NCBI RefSeq assembly: GCF_001039355.2
Contig: NW_019774325.1
Span: forward strand, 1-46,480
Length of the DNA: 46,480 bases
Direction of reading: 5' to 3'
DNA from: Lingula anatina
Taxonomy: Eukaryota; Brachiopoda; Lingulata; Lingulida; Lingulidae
The notes under the pieces were generated by a model. It did not search any database. It was not told the DNA's origin and worked only from the letters and a program-made list of their open reading frames with translations. How positions within the stretch are numbered: the stretch's first letter is position 1; the number at the start of each line of letters is the position of its first letter. The translations under genes and the position numbers were made by a program. Shown here in pieces: positions 12,209 through 22,872 of the stretch.

Positions 12209-13504
12209 GGCCCGGTTTCTTAAAGGACGTTTAGCACTAACCACCGGATAAATCCAGCGTTTAACTTAAACGACGTTTAACTGGGTTTCATAAACGTCGT
12301 TTAGCACTGACCAATGGTTAAATCTTAACGGTTGGTTAAATTTTTACTCTCGAGGGAGGTAGTTTAAATTCCTTAAACACCGGTTTGCTAGAAATCCTCA
12401 CAGATATATACCTTTGAAACTTAGAAGAGACAGAAATTTCAGTCGAGATTTATTTGATTTTGATGGAGCAACTTAGCAAGAACTCACTGAAAGATTTAGA
12501 TTCAGTAGAAATTCGATACTGTAGTGTGGGGGACGGTCGGCTCGTGTCCTAGTTAGATTCCACTTTACCAAAATAACACGATTCAGAGCTGGGCCTCCGA
12601 GGACGTGTGTTTTGACAGCGCCCCTTGCAGAGTTGAAAGCGACTTTTAGAGTGTGTTAGGCTTCTCGCCTTTATTATGAGGAAAAATCGTGTCTGATAGG
12701 AAGGTGTGTCTCACCTACATAGTATGAGCTTTATAAATACCGATCTACATAAGGTGCCCTAAAAGGGCATTTCGTGATTGGCACGATAGAGGCGTCTCGC
12801 CTGTCGAGGGATGGGGGAGGGTGGACTGGTTGCACGAAAATGCAGTATTATCGAAGTAGCAAAGAAGCATTAACGCAGTAATGGCGTGGAGCATATTTGC
12901 AGTAGAAATGCAGTATAGCCTACTGCAATTCTACTCCAAAAAATACATATGTTTGTACAGAGAGGAGCATTAATGCAGTAGATTAGCATCATGTTAGAAG
13001 CATGTTTCAAAAATTGTTAATTAACTCCCTAATCGAAGCAGATTTGAGCCCGTGCACGTATTTCTTATCAGGAAGCATTCTGTCATTTAAAGACACGATT
13101 TTACAGCACGTTGGCCTTCTCTTGAGTTAACTTCACAAGCACTATTACATCTGCAAGAGAGATGGTGTTTCTTTTAGACATCTGCCCATCTTTCCGTCGA
13201 TTAATTTATTAAATATTAACTATAATGGGGATTGGGCAAATTAATTAATCTATTGAATTGTTAATTAATGCATGGTTAATAATACCTAGGATTGAGGAGG
13301 AGGTATGTGCTCTACGAGTGTATTATTTTTCAGTTGGATATTTTATTTAGGGATAATATTTGTAAGTAACTCATTTTACCTTAGGCGTCTCACCTGAGTA
13401 TAACGAATGACAATTATTGTTTTATAATTGGAGTATATAGTTATAAGTCACTTAAACATAAATGGTGCATTAGGCAATGTGTATGTTTACAAAGAACATT
13501 AATA
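12209..13504. other. Unidentified insertion between array and gene 1
   Basis: Array homology stops exactly at ACCACCTG (12208) and is replaced by GGCCCGGTTTCTTAAA, which looks like a DNA-transposon end. Two direct copies of a CGTTTAGCACTRACC motif follow (12226 and about 12298). I found no matching right end. The rest (12540-13500) is non-coding as far as I can see. Homology to unit 2 resumes near 13505. Confidence 0.4.
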
Positions 13505-13647
13505 CCCCAGGGCACTGTATATTTTCTGTCCTGTTGCACGTCATTTATACATTTGTTCTACCCAGAACCAAGTCTTATTTTCAGTCCGTCCGGTAGCCCT
13601 TTGCTTTACATACCTGAGAGACTGGCAATCATGAGAAACTAGCAATC

Positions 13648-14479
13648 ATGAAGAAGGCAACAGTATATGATTCGTCAAGTATTTCTGAGGACGAAACCCC
13701 GCCTGATGATAAGGGTAATAAATGTAACATGTATATAATAACAATCGTATTCCCTTTTTCCATGCCTGTTTTGTATGTGCAAAGTTTTGTTAAATCTACT
13801 TGCGTGCATGTTAAAAATATGATCCATCTTGGAAGTTGCGCGTAATATAGAAATCGTCAGCGTTCAAATCATTAGTGTTTTATGGTATTTCTCAATTAAG
13901 AAGTCTGATTTGTTACCATATATCACAACCTGTATTTTTTTCTATTTGTACCTAGGGCATATAAAGTGCGAGTGTGGGGCATTTATTTCTCATGCAACAG
14001 AAATCATCAACGGTGACGACAGCATTCAACAGGGTTTTTCTGCAAAAAAACAATATCGCTTGTTTGGTAAACCAGTCAAAACGTGGGGTTTCAAAAACCC
14101 ATCAAGTGAGTTTCGAGAAAACGATTCGCATGTCTATGACCTCCATCAAATTCAGTTGATGTCCTAGTAATAAATGCATGTGTATTATTCTTATCTAGGT
14201 GTAAAAAACATTGATTCATAGAGAGCAAAGCAAAAAATTGACCAATATGAAATACAAAATTGGATTACATCATGCCTTCAAATAATGTTTTTCTCAATAT
14301 TAATGAAATGAGCATAAGCTGTCATTTACGGAAAGTTCCTATAGGACGTCCTATAGGATTCCAAGCATGTCTATAAGGGGGCCTTTATTGTCCTATATTT
14401 CAGATTATCTACACGTGATTGTGAGGGTGAAAAGCGCAACAGTTGATTGGGACAACCAAGAGGTATGCTCTCTACTTAC

Positions 14480-14516
<37 letters not shown>

Positions 14517-15529
14517 AAATAAGTATAAGTGATTATTTAAACAAGTAAAACAGTCCCCCTTCACAAATATGCTCAGCGGTTCATTCTTTCTCTTGAAATG
14601 CATGTACAATGCAATTATCTCTTTAATAATTTCTTTTCATACTGGTACAGGGGAAAAAGCTACCAGCATCTTGTTTACTATTACGGACAATCACGCTATC
14701 ATTAATTGACAATAATTAAAATACATAAAACAAACATCATGCAATCTAAAATTCCCTATCACCCATCCGTTGCATTTTTTCTACATTTCCCCACACAAGG
14801 TAACCTAACCTGTTCATAAACGAATGCATTGAGAACTTCCCATTCCCTATCAGCTTTGAACTATATTTGCATTGTAGGTGTTGGATACTTATCCGTGGTT
14901 TAAAGGGTACAGTTGGTCTATAGCGTACTGCAAAGACTGCAGACAGTTTCTAGGATGGTATGTCAAGCTGCCCGCTCATCCAGCGAGCACATGGTGATAT
15001 GTGATAAACAATCTGCTTTAAAGTGTTTTTGACCTGTTTAGGATTGTTTCTCTATGTTCGTTATTGCGTTTTAATTTATTTGCAGTCCCATATGGAAATA
15101 TTTAACACCTTGAATTAAGGAGTGGAAGATAAATGGGATCTCTTTGCTTCAAAGCTTTTACATTATTGTTCTCAGAAATTTTTTGCAACATTTTTAATCT
15201 GTTTTTCAATACGTGTAGTTGGGTATTTCCTTTAAAGTATACATGTAGAAGCAATATTCCCTTCAGAAACATCAAACAGTGCCTAGCTACGTAATGTATA
15301 GGTCAAAATATCAAGATTGCTGAAGACAGATTTTCTTTTACTAGGAAATTCATAAAGGGCCAGCAGTATTTCTTTGGACTTGTGATCAAGAAGCTACAAG
15401 GGCCTCATCAGGAAGGTTTGTTGTATCTGTGTAAAGTCCATAATTGCCACTGTACACCATTCCATAAACGCACATGTTAATGAAATGCACGTCAAATTAA
15501 ACGGTTAAAGTAATAAACATAAAGCAAAC

Positions 15530-15567
<38 letters not shown>

Positions 15568-16112
15568 CAAATATTTTACTTGTTTCTTATTAAGTAGCAA
15601 GAAGTGTCAGAAAAAAATCACCACAGTTAGATTGAGAGATATTCAAGGTATATATTGCGGCTGGGTGGCAGTGAATTATTTGAGATATATAGATAAAGCG
15701 AGAAAGCACTCACATTCGAAATTTTGTTTACTTAGCCGCCATTTGGTGTGCTGAATGCAACATCCTGCTTGCTAAGGCAATGCACCTCCAGGAGCGAAAT
15801 GTCACCCGAAGAAAAGGTGAACGGGATTCGAGTGAAAGGATAGCAATTGCTGGAGTCCATGGCATGAGGTTGGAAAGGGTATCGAACCCCGGTGGTGAGT
15901 ATTAATAAAAAACCAATGTGAAACGGCCAGCACCGAAGTCTGTGCAAAACAAAAATATGGCACTATAAGGATAATTGACAAATCCGAAATTGGGGTATTT
16001 CAAATACGTTTGGTGCGTTGAATTATAATCATGATTTGAAAATCATTATACATATCAATAAAATAACGTAACAGAAGAGCAATCTTGCTTTTATTATTGT
16101 TATTGCTGTTGC

Positions 16113-16143
<31 letters not shown>

Positions 16144-16647
16144 ATGTAATGGTATATTCCTCCCCTACGTTGAAAAATTATTTGGAACATGTTATGTTAA
16201 GTTATATATTTTTTTAATAATTTGGGTGTAGTGCAATATGGAAATTATTTTATTTTTCAATTTCAGAATACTATTTTCTCATTGTGCCAGTGTCAGAATG
16301 CATAAATTACAGAGCGGCTGGCGGGGTATGTCATCTTTTGTATCCTTATTATGTACTGTAATTACATTTTTCTACTCGTCGTCACTGAATATACAGACTT
16401 GACATTCAATATGGAATATTTTGAAAAACGCGTTTTGGTGACAATTGGCCCCTCATTCTAAACGGACTGGGTGATTTTTGTTTAGTTGCAGCAGCACATC
16501 CGGAAGGACAGTGAGTCCTGTGCCCTGGTAGTAAATTTTTGATACATTGGTTGTAAACTCTGTGTAGGTACATCAGTCTAGGGATAACTCTTTAAAACTG
16601 CGTTGACGATTCCGTATGACACAATAATCTGTCGGGCTTTGTCTGTC

Positions 16648-16679
<32 letters not shown>

Positions 16680-18190
16680 CTGGCATAGATTAACAATTTT
16701 GTAAAACACTGCTTAACTCTTTTCCGCATAGCAAAATCGACCTCTTGCATGTAAGATTTCACACTCTTAGATGCAGTTGCCGGCATATGGATACTTTTTG
16801 ACAGAACCATGCTTCGCCAAAGCCAAGTTTTAACCAGCCCAAAGGATCACTACCCAAATCACTGCATATTACACATAGCAGCAGTGCAACAGACATGGTA
16901 GTCAGTTAATTGGTAGCGACACGCCTGACTCTTCCATTCTCTAGTCAGATATTTTATATCGTATATGGGTTTTTATTTATTTATTTATTTTGAAAAAAGA
17001 ATGCCTTTGGACCAAGGTATATCTTTGAAACTGGAATATTTCATATTAAATGTCACGTCTGTATAACAAATTAAGCAGTGAGTTCAAATATTTATATGCA
17101 ATTAATATTCTGTTTAATCCTGGCGATTTTTTTCTTCTTTCTCCATTTTTTCCAAATGCAGATCGCGGCCCATTCCTAGAACTATGACAACAATAAGGAT
17201 TAAATAACAGTGGTTTCAGTATCAGATTGATGAATGATCATAATGCCACGAAAACGACAGAAAATGTCTACAAATAATTGTCTTTTTCATTTTTAGTCCA
17301 TAGCAAATTATGTTTTTATGGGCGTGTTACAAGAAAGCAATAATCTAAAAAAGTTTTACGACCCTTTACCAAACCCGGTCTGGACATATACATACCTACT
17401 TCTTTCTGTATCAAATATTCCCTTTGTCACTTTATATTTCATAATGCATACTGATATCTCTTTATAAAGATACTTTGAAGAGACATATTTGCATGAACTT
17501 TTCTGGAGAAAATGGCCTTCATGCACCAAAAGATAGAATAGAAAAAAGCCCATAATCTGATTTAAAAGTAGGCCACACTGCATGTAAAAGCGTGTTTCAT
17601 ATTTGAGTTGTTTTTGTATAGTTTTCTTCAGCTTACATGGCACTTTTTTATCCATTATCATGAACCAAGTTTGAATATGTCAGTATGCACGAAAATGGAT
17701 AAGAAAATCAAGAGTATATGTCATATATTGGAAATACACACTTAATTGCATTACGAATTCATTTGAGCATCATCTTTGCCACTCATCTTTGCCACTCATT
17801 TTGAATTTCTCAAAAACACTGCTCTCTAATACCTTGTATTATTTGCAATATGTGTTGGAATAACACCAGTAAGAATCAGGCAGGTTATTTTTGACGCCTG
17901 AAATTTGGTATTTTCAAAGACAAGTTTTAGCAAAGGGTCATATGTAGCTGATCTGATGTATGTCAATCTTTTAAAGTTTAAAAACATTCCTCTCCAATTT
18001 TTGATAATTTTGAATAAACATTTAGATACCATATTAACACGTGTTTCTTACTGCATTTCAAGAAAACAAGCTACTACACGTGGTACAAGGGATATGAATG
18101 GGAAATAATCTACTGCTCAGGATGTGGTAATCACATTGGGTGGTAAGATAACGCACGCACGCTTTATTTTCCAGAAAAGATAATTAATAC

Positions 18191-18247
<57 letters not shown>

Positions 18248-18298
18248 ATACAATTCTACAGTTAGTGTACATAGAAGTACTTTAAACTTATATATAAG

Positions 18299-18369
<71 letters not shown>

Positions 18370-20007
18370 TTTAAAGTACTTCTATGTACACTAACTGTAG
18401 AATTGTATTCTCATGTGCCTTGACTGCCACAAGTAAGGGGGATGTATGTCTATGCTCTACTGAGATTTTATTGGGAATGAAAATTAAAAAAATTGATTTA
18501 TGAAAAAGCTTCGGTCTTCAATTAAGTAGATGTTAACGTGAAAACTTAATGTTCTTCCCTAACAAATGTCACCCCAACACCATCACAAACGTTACGGTTT
18601 TTTTTACTCTTAGACGCGACTTAAATGTGACTTTGGCTTTTCGATGGTAAGCTTGTTCATTAGTTGTCAAATTTTGTGAAAAAATGGTTCTAAATATTGG
18701 AACAAAAAACATTGGTTTGTTATATAATTCTCTTTCTGCGTCTACTAGTAGGGTGATTTCATTTCTTTTGGTAGGGGAGTTTATACAGTGTACAAGTATA
18801 TACCTGTATGCATATATTGTATTTTTAATGTTTAGGAAATATACAAATCGCAAACCATCAGACACGTTCTACGGCCTTATCAGAGATCGGTTGGGAGGGC
18901 TTGACTCAGACCCGCCAGGTAAGCTCATTTTCAAAAATATAATCAATAAGTCTTGAGAAAAAAGTTTACTATTGAAACTGTCCTGTTTCAAAGTTGAGGT
19001 GGTGGTGCGCTTGAGTTATCATATCACATTAAACAACACAAATCAAATTTAATCAGATTAAGTCCTTTTTACCAGCACCAGAAGCAAATTTCATGTTAAT
19101 AAATCAGTGATACCTCCTGAACTGTTTTCTACATGTTATTTATTCACCAGAACTCAGTTTGGGACCCTCTGCAGAGACTGAATGGTACCATGAGAAGCGT
19201 TTGGCCCTAGTGGTGGGCAACAACTATTCTAGTGATCCAGCGCGAAGACTGCCGTCCTGCCATAATGATGCAGATGAAATGTGCAAGGTTTTAAGATCCC
19301 TTAACCTGCCATTCAAGGTAACCGTATTAAAAGATGCAAATGAAAAGGACATCATGGATGTGATAAAAGGGTGGGGGAGGCAAACTGATGCAGTTGTCCT
19401 TTTTTATTTTTCGGGTCACGGAGAAATATCAAAGGACGGTGTAGCGCAACTTCTTTGTCACAATGGAGATAAAATTGATGAGGACAAGCTTTTGTTAAGC
19501 TTGGGGAAAACAGAAGCAGCTTTCAAAATATATATAACAGACGCATGTCGAGGTCAAACTGCCGGAGGAAAAAGTGCTCTGATGTCAATGCAATATGCCT
19601 CCCAGAAGCGCATAGCTCATCTTAAAGAATTAAACGAAACTGACCGTGGCTACGACATGGTTAAAATACTTTCTACTTCAGATGGTACCAATGCCTATGC
19701 TGGCAGTAATGTGTCTCTTAGCCCCTTCACTCAGTGCTTAGTAGATGAAATTCCAGTCGTCCAGGAAATATATGACCTTTGTCTTCACGTTCAGTCGAAG
19801 CTAAGTGAAAAACACAACCACCAAATTGCCCAATTTGTATTTAAAACAAAGAAAAAGTTTTACTTCCAAACTGCAAAATCCAATCACAGCTCAAGATCGT
19901 CTGTTAGCAGTGAGCCGTGCGACAGACCTTTACTTTCCCCCAAAGAGTACGACCCATTAATAAAGTTGTTCGAAGAACTTTTAAAGGGGCATACAATGCA
20001 GTTTTAG
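13648..20007 (+). CDS. CULT-CULT-caspase fusion protein, copy 1 (554 aa)
   Basis: Ten coding exons: 13648-13714, 13956-14105, 14404-14462, 14878-14957, 15345-15415, 15736-15894, 16267-16325, 18063-18142, 18836-18918, 19151-20007. All introns are GT-AG and the frame stays open. The exon starts at acceptor 13585; TAG and TGA lie in frame before ATG 13648, which fixes the start. Residues 1-22 are acidic; about 24-142 form CULT domain 1, 143-269 CULT domain 2, and about 283-530 a C14 caspase-like domain with catalytic His359 and Cys402. No signal peptide or membrane segment is seen, so an intracellular protein is likely. CULT domains bind small ligands or cyclic-imide peptide ends in cereblon; here they may sense a ligand and control proteolysis, which is inference. 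The C-terminal tail (after about 530) differs from copy 2. Confidence 0.88.
13956..15415 (+). other. CULT domain 1 exon cassette, gene 1
   Basis: Four exons encode a cereblon-type CULT domain. A first zinc pair is reduced to CxC (Cys27, Cys29), followed by GAFISHA. The core exon reads PWFKGYSW and then CKDC, ending in LGW. The cage tryptophans are Trp99, Trp105 and Trp119, with the same 6- and 14-residue spacing as human cereblon Trp380, Trp386 and Trp400. The second zinc pair is Cys110/Cys113. The last exon gives [13 protein letters not shown], like the WKF...FWGL end of cereblon. Confidence 0.85.
14481..14515. repeat. ATT trinucleotide microsatellite in intron
   Basis: About 35 bp of ATT repeats shortly after the donor at 14463. 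The matching intron of gene 2 lacks it. Confidence 0.9.
15532..15565. repeat. GA microsatellite in intron
   Basis: About 17 GA units. A shorter GA tract lies at the matching intron position in gene 2 (35104-35125), so it predates the duplication. Confidence 0.9.
16108..16143. repeat. TTG trinucleotide microsatellite in intron
   Basis: A run of TTG/TGC-type triplets. A short version is present at about 35742-35755 in gene 2. Confidence 0.85.
18191..18414. repeat. AT microsatellite with perfect 54-bp inverted arms
   Basis: The arm at 18242-18295 is the exact reverse complement of 18361-18414. A run of about 60 bp of AT lies between the arms and another AT run precedes the left arm (18191-18241). 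The paralogous intron of gene 2 has only one arm (about 37358-37405) and no AT run. The inverted copy therefore arose in this intron after the duplication, or was lost from gene 2. Confidence 0.9.
19151..20007 (+). other. Caspase-like (C14) protease exon, gene 1
   Basis: A single exon encodes the whole protease part. [10 protein letters not shown] is the first strand. [11 protein letters not shown] carries Cys306 and Asp309. VLFYFSGHG carries Ser357 and catalytic His359. [10 protein letters not shown] carries Asp400 and catalytic Cys402. The small-subunit-like part includes [13 protein letters not shown] and [11 protein letters not shown]. The LxxCxNDA motif and the Asp at Cys-2 are features of metacaspases and paracaspases and line an acidic S1 pocket in those families. 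No CARD, DED or death domain is present. Confidence 0.87.
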
Positions 20008-22507
20008 TTGGAAATGGTGCACAAAAGTACCACTTTCACAGCATCAAACACTCCAAAGATGTGTTTGAAATCTATCTTCAAACACGCACCCAGTTCGTAG
20101 AAATACGAACTAAAAATCGCATTTACATCCCGTGATGGTAACATACCTGTACCTTGCGTGTCACGTGACTGAGATACTAGCATATAAATGAACGGACAGG
20201 AAGAAGTGTGGGGAAATTGCTTAACATACTTTCAAAAAGCCATCTGCTGTATCTCCACTAAGAACTCAGCCATGTTCTAAGTCACCTGCTGTTAAACCCT
20301 TTCCCTAGCTGACTTCCGTTGCGCCTGACATAGGGATACCTGCATCAGTAAAATGATAACATCGAAATACCGGGGAGCAAGATCCTTTTCTATGTCTTCT
20401 TTGATACGTTTGCCATGGCAGTATAAATACTGTCTTCGTATAACGTTTTTTAATAATCACTTGTACATCTCAACTCTGAGCACTTCAAATTGCAGCCGCA
20501 GGTATCTGTACTGCTCCTGATGGAGTTGACAATGTTGAAAAGAATGGACCAAAAATGAAGGTCCGTGGGTGATCTATGCACAGTACTTGAAACCAGCACT
20601 ATAATAATGGCTTTGTTTGAACAACGTAGTATGTTTCATATATGCTTCAACATACTTAAGATTGTGAGATGTATATATTGCTTGTGTTTAATGATTTATT
20701 ATACAAAAAATGTGAATAAGAATGTAGCAAATCTTTACGTTTGAACCAGATGCAAAAAATATGTTGAATTTTTGTCAAAAAAAAAACAAAAAAAAAAAAC
20801 GATTTCGAAGATTCATCTACTACCATTTTTACAAATGTATGGGAAATTTAAAGTTGACATTGCTTTATAAGGAGGAAATTTCGACAAATGTCAACAATTA
20901 ACTGATTTATATAGCCAAAAGCACAAAGATGCCCGGTTTTTGCTCAAAATCAAATAAGAAATAAGTCCATATGACTGTTATTGTCATTTATTTAAATGAC
21001 GAAATGTAATATAATACTAAGTTAAAAGATGGGGGATAGCAACAGCATAAAATTAAATGATCACACACACATCCCCTATACAATAGAGCAAAAAGTTAGG
21101 TGGGTTAATTTATCACCAACCATTTCCTCTTCAGTTTTAACGTTTGAATCAATGTCATATTCTTTAAATAATTAATCATTTATTGTAAAGTATATTTGAA
21201 AAAAATGTGACATGATCTATGTACACATAGGACCTTCGATAGTTCATTCCATGCATTAACGGTTGAATTGTATATAACGCTGTTAACACTGTATATGACT
21301 GAAAAAATATGTTTAAATAACTGTGAATTACAAATTATCGTTTTCCGTTCACTTTGGACATCAGGCATTGGATGCTTATGTATTTTAGAAATCGTTGAAA
21401 TGTTGCTTGTAGCTGCAGCTTATCAGACACTGAGATTGGCTTTTAACATATATGTGTGTTTCTCCCGCTCGAAATAGTTTTGGCATGTAAAATATCATTA
21501 ACGTCAGTTGTAAACATTGATTTTCATTTAGAATTAATTATTTATAATTGCAGTACTATAGAAATGAATGACGGCAGCTCAATGTAAGTTTCATTGTGCC
21601 ATATATGGAGACTTTTTACTGTGGATGCCTCGTGGTTTAGTTGAAAGCTTAACGTGTTTACACATACTAGTATCTACGAAAGTTTATTGTCTGTAATTAA
21701 TTGTGAGCAAATTAAGACCAGTCGAGAAGGTGTTGATGAATTTTCTAACGTGAATACTTAAATTAAGTTTTGTCGTGTTTGATGTATACTGATCGCAGTT
21801 GCCTTAATAAAATTATTGCTTTTTTGTGCTTCATTCGAGTTGTTTTGATTTTTTAAAAATTATAATTGTTAACGGGAAGTTCAGAGAAAGACATTTATTT
21901 TGTTCAATTTTTTTTTACAAAATGAGCAGCCAGCAGATTTTATGTGTGAAATTAAAGTAAAGATGATTTTTATCCTGACACCCCTCAGTGAGAGGAAATA
22001 AATAATAAATAACTGTTATATAGTTGTCTGCCTAATATTTTGTCAGTGTACAAATTACTTAATCTTTCTTATTATCAAATGTTCAGACATACATCGATCT
22101 GCATAAAGTTTGAAATAACTGATAATTTTTGACGAGTCTTACTCCTGGAGCGGTACTCTTTACGTATTAAATGCGCGATACATGTACAAGCATCACATGT
22201 AGGTCTACATATAAAGCGTGATATAAGAAAAGTGGAGGATTTTTTTTTTACTCTTCATCTCCATACAATATCTTAATTTCACTGTCTGTAGCGAAAGATT
22301 TCCGAAGGTTTGTGCCACATGCCGCATGTCGTCTGCTCCTATATTTCCTGCTTCTTATACTTTTCTGAATATCCATGAAAAAAAATTAATCTAATAGTAT
22401 GGTATACCTACTGTAGATGCATGTAAGTGAAATTAATGAATGAGGGAGATGATTTTTTTTTTTTTTTTGTTACCTTCATTTCCCTTAAAAGTTTTTATTT
22501 CTTAATG
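20008..22507. other. 3' flank and probable 3' UTR of gene 1
   Basis: Non-coding sequence homologous to 38949-41513 after gene 2. An AATAAA at 21806-21811 is also present in the other unit (40817-40822), so it is a candidate polyadenylation signal, although it lies 1.8 kb after the stop. No other gene is recognised. Confidence 0.5.
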
Positions 22508-22864
22508 TCACTGTCTGTAAGGGAAGTCTTCCAGACTGTTCATTATGTCTGGACTGTCAGGAATATCTAAATACGCAGCATGCTTGTTCAGAGAAATATG
22601 CAACGGATTGGACGACCGGGGGACGACGGTGATGTTCCGATCCAGAGCGAATCTGATCAAAACGGACGCTGGGCTGGTGCGATATTTTCTCGCTGCCAGC
22701 ATCACCGGGAAACTGCCGATGATTGGGTTTTCCTCAAAGAGCCCGTCAGCCACCCTTCCGAAGCCAAGCAAATTGTGGGCCATGAATTGAATTCCGTTTT
22801 CGTCGCAAAATGTCCTGAGCGCCGTGTTTCTCGCCATTTGATCGAATTTGGCTTGGGGAACAGA
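22508..22864 (-). pseudogene. Truncated aldo-keto reductase 3' fragment
   Basis: Reads on the - strand as the last roughly 118 codons of the reductase at 41514-42252, from VPQAKFDQM through the cofactor-binding loop VVPRSSNP to the same C-terminus ending in EDFPYRQ and a stop. The frame is intact, but the N-terminal two thirds of the barrel and the upstream exons are missing. At 22864 the homology breaks off and unit 2 begins. It is a by-product of the segmental duplication and has no promoter or start of its own that I can see. Confidence 0.85.
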
Positions 22865-22872
22865 CCCTTAGC
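22865..22872. other. Duplication junction with 8-bp filler
   Basis: CCCTTAGC at 22865-22872 belongs neither to the reductase nor to the start of unit 2. It exactly repeats CCCTTAGC at 22880-22887, 15 bp away. Such short templated filler is typical of error-prone end joining or template switching. Confidence 0.7.

Larger units (their letters stand above)
15736..18918 (+). other. CULT domain 2 exon cassette, gene 1
   Basis: Four exons encode the second CULT domain. The zinc pairs are canonical CxxC: CAEC (Cys147/Cys150) and CSGC (Cys233/Cys236). The core reads TWYKGYEW and then NHIGW, giving cage residues Trp222, Trp228 and Trp242. It closes with [14 protein letters not shown]. The exon lengths (159, 59, 80, 83) and phases repeat those of CULT domain 1 (150, 59, 80, 71). 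Confidence 0.87.
1773..22864. repeat. Segmental duplication unit 1 (left copy)
   Basis: About 21 kb that matches unit 2 (about 22873-41864) in the same order: a left flank with a MITE (1773 to about 4120), a module-rich middle, the CULT-CULT-caspase gene, its 3' flank, and the 3' part of an aldo-keto reductase on the opposite strand. The flanks and gene align exon by exon and over much of the introns. The middles (4.1-13.5 kb against 25.2-32.3 kb) have been rebuilt by different repeats and insertions. The unit ends abruptly inside the reductase last exon at 22864. Confidence 0.85.

Noticed and set aside
15530-15754. Open frame starting with an Arg-Glu repeat
   Set aside because: It is a translated GA microsatellite in an intron.
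19151-20007. Classical Asp-specific animal caspase
   Set aside because: The LxxCxNDA motif, the Asp at Cys-2 and the absence of the usual substrate-binding Arg point to the metacaspase/paracaspase side of the C14 family.
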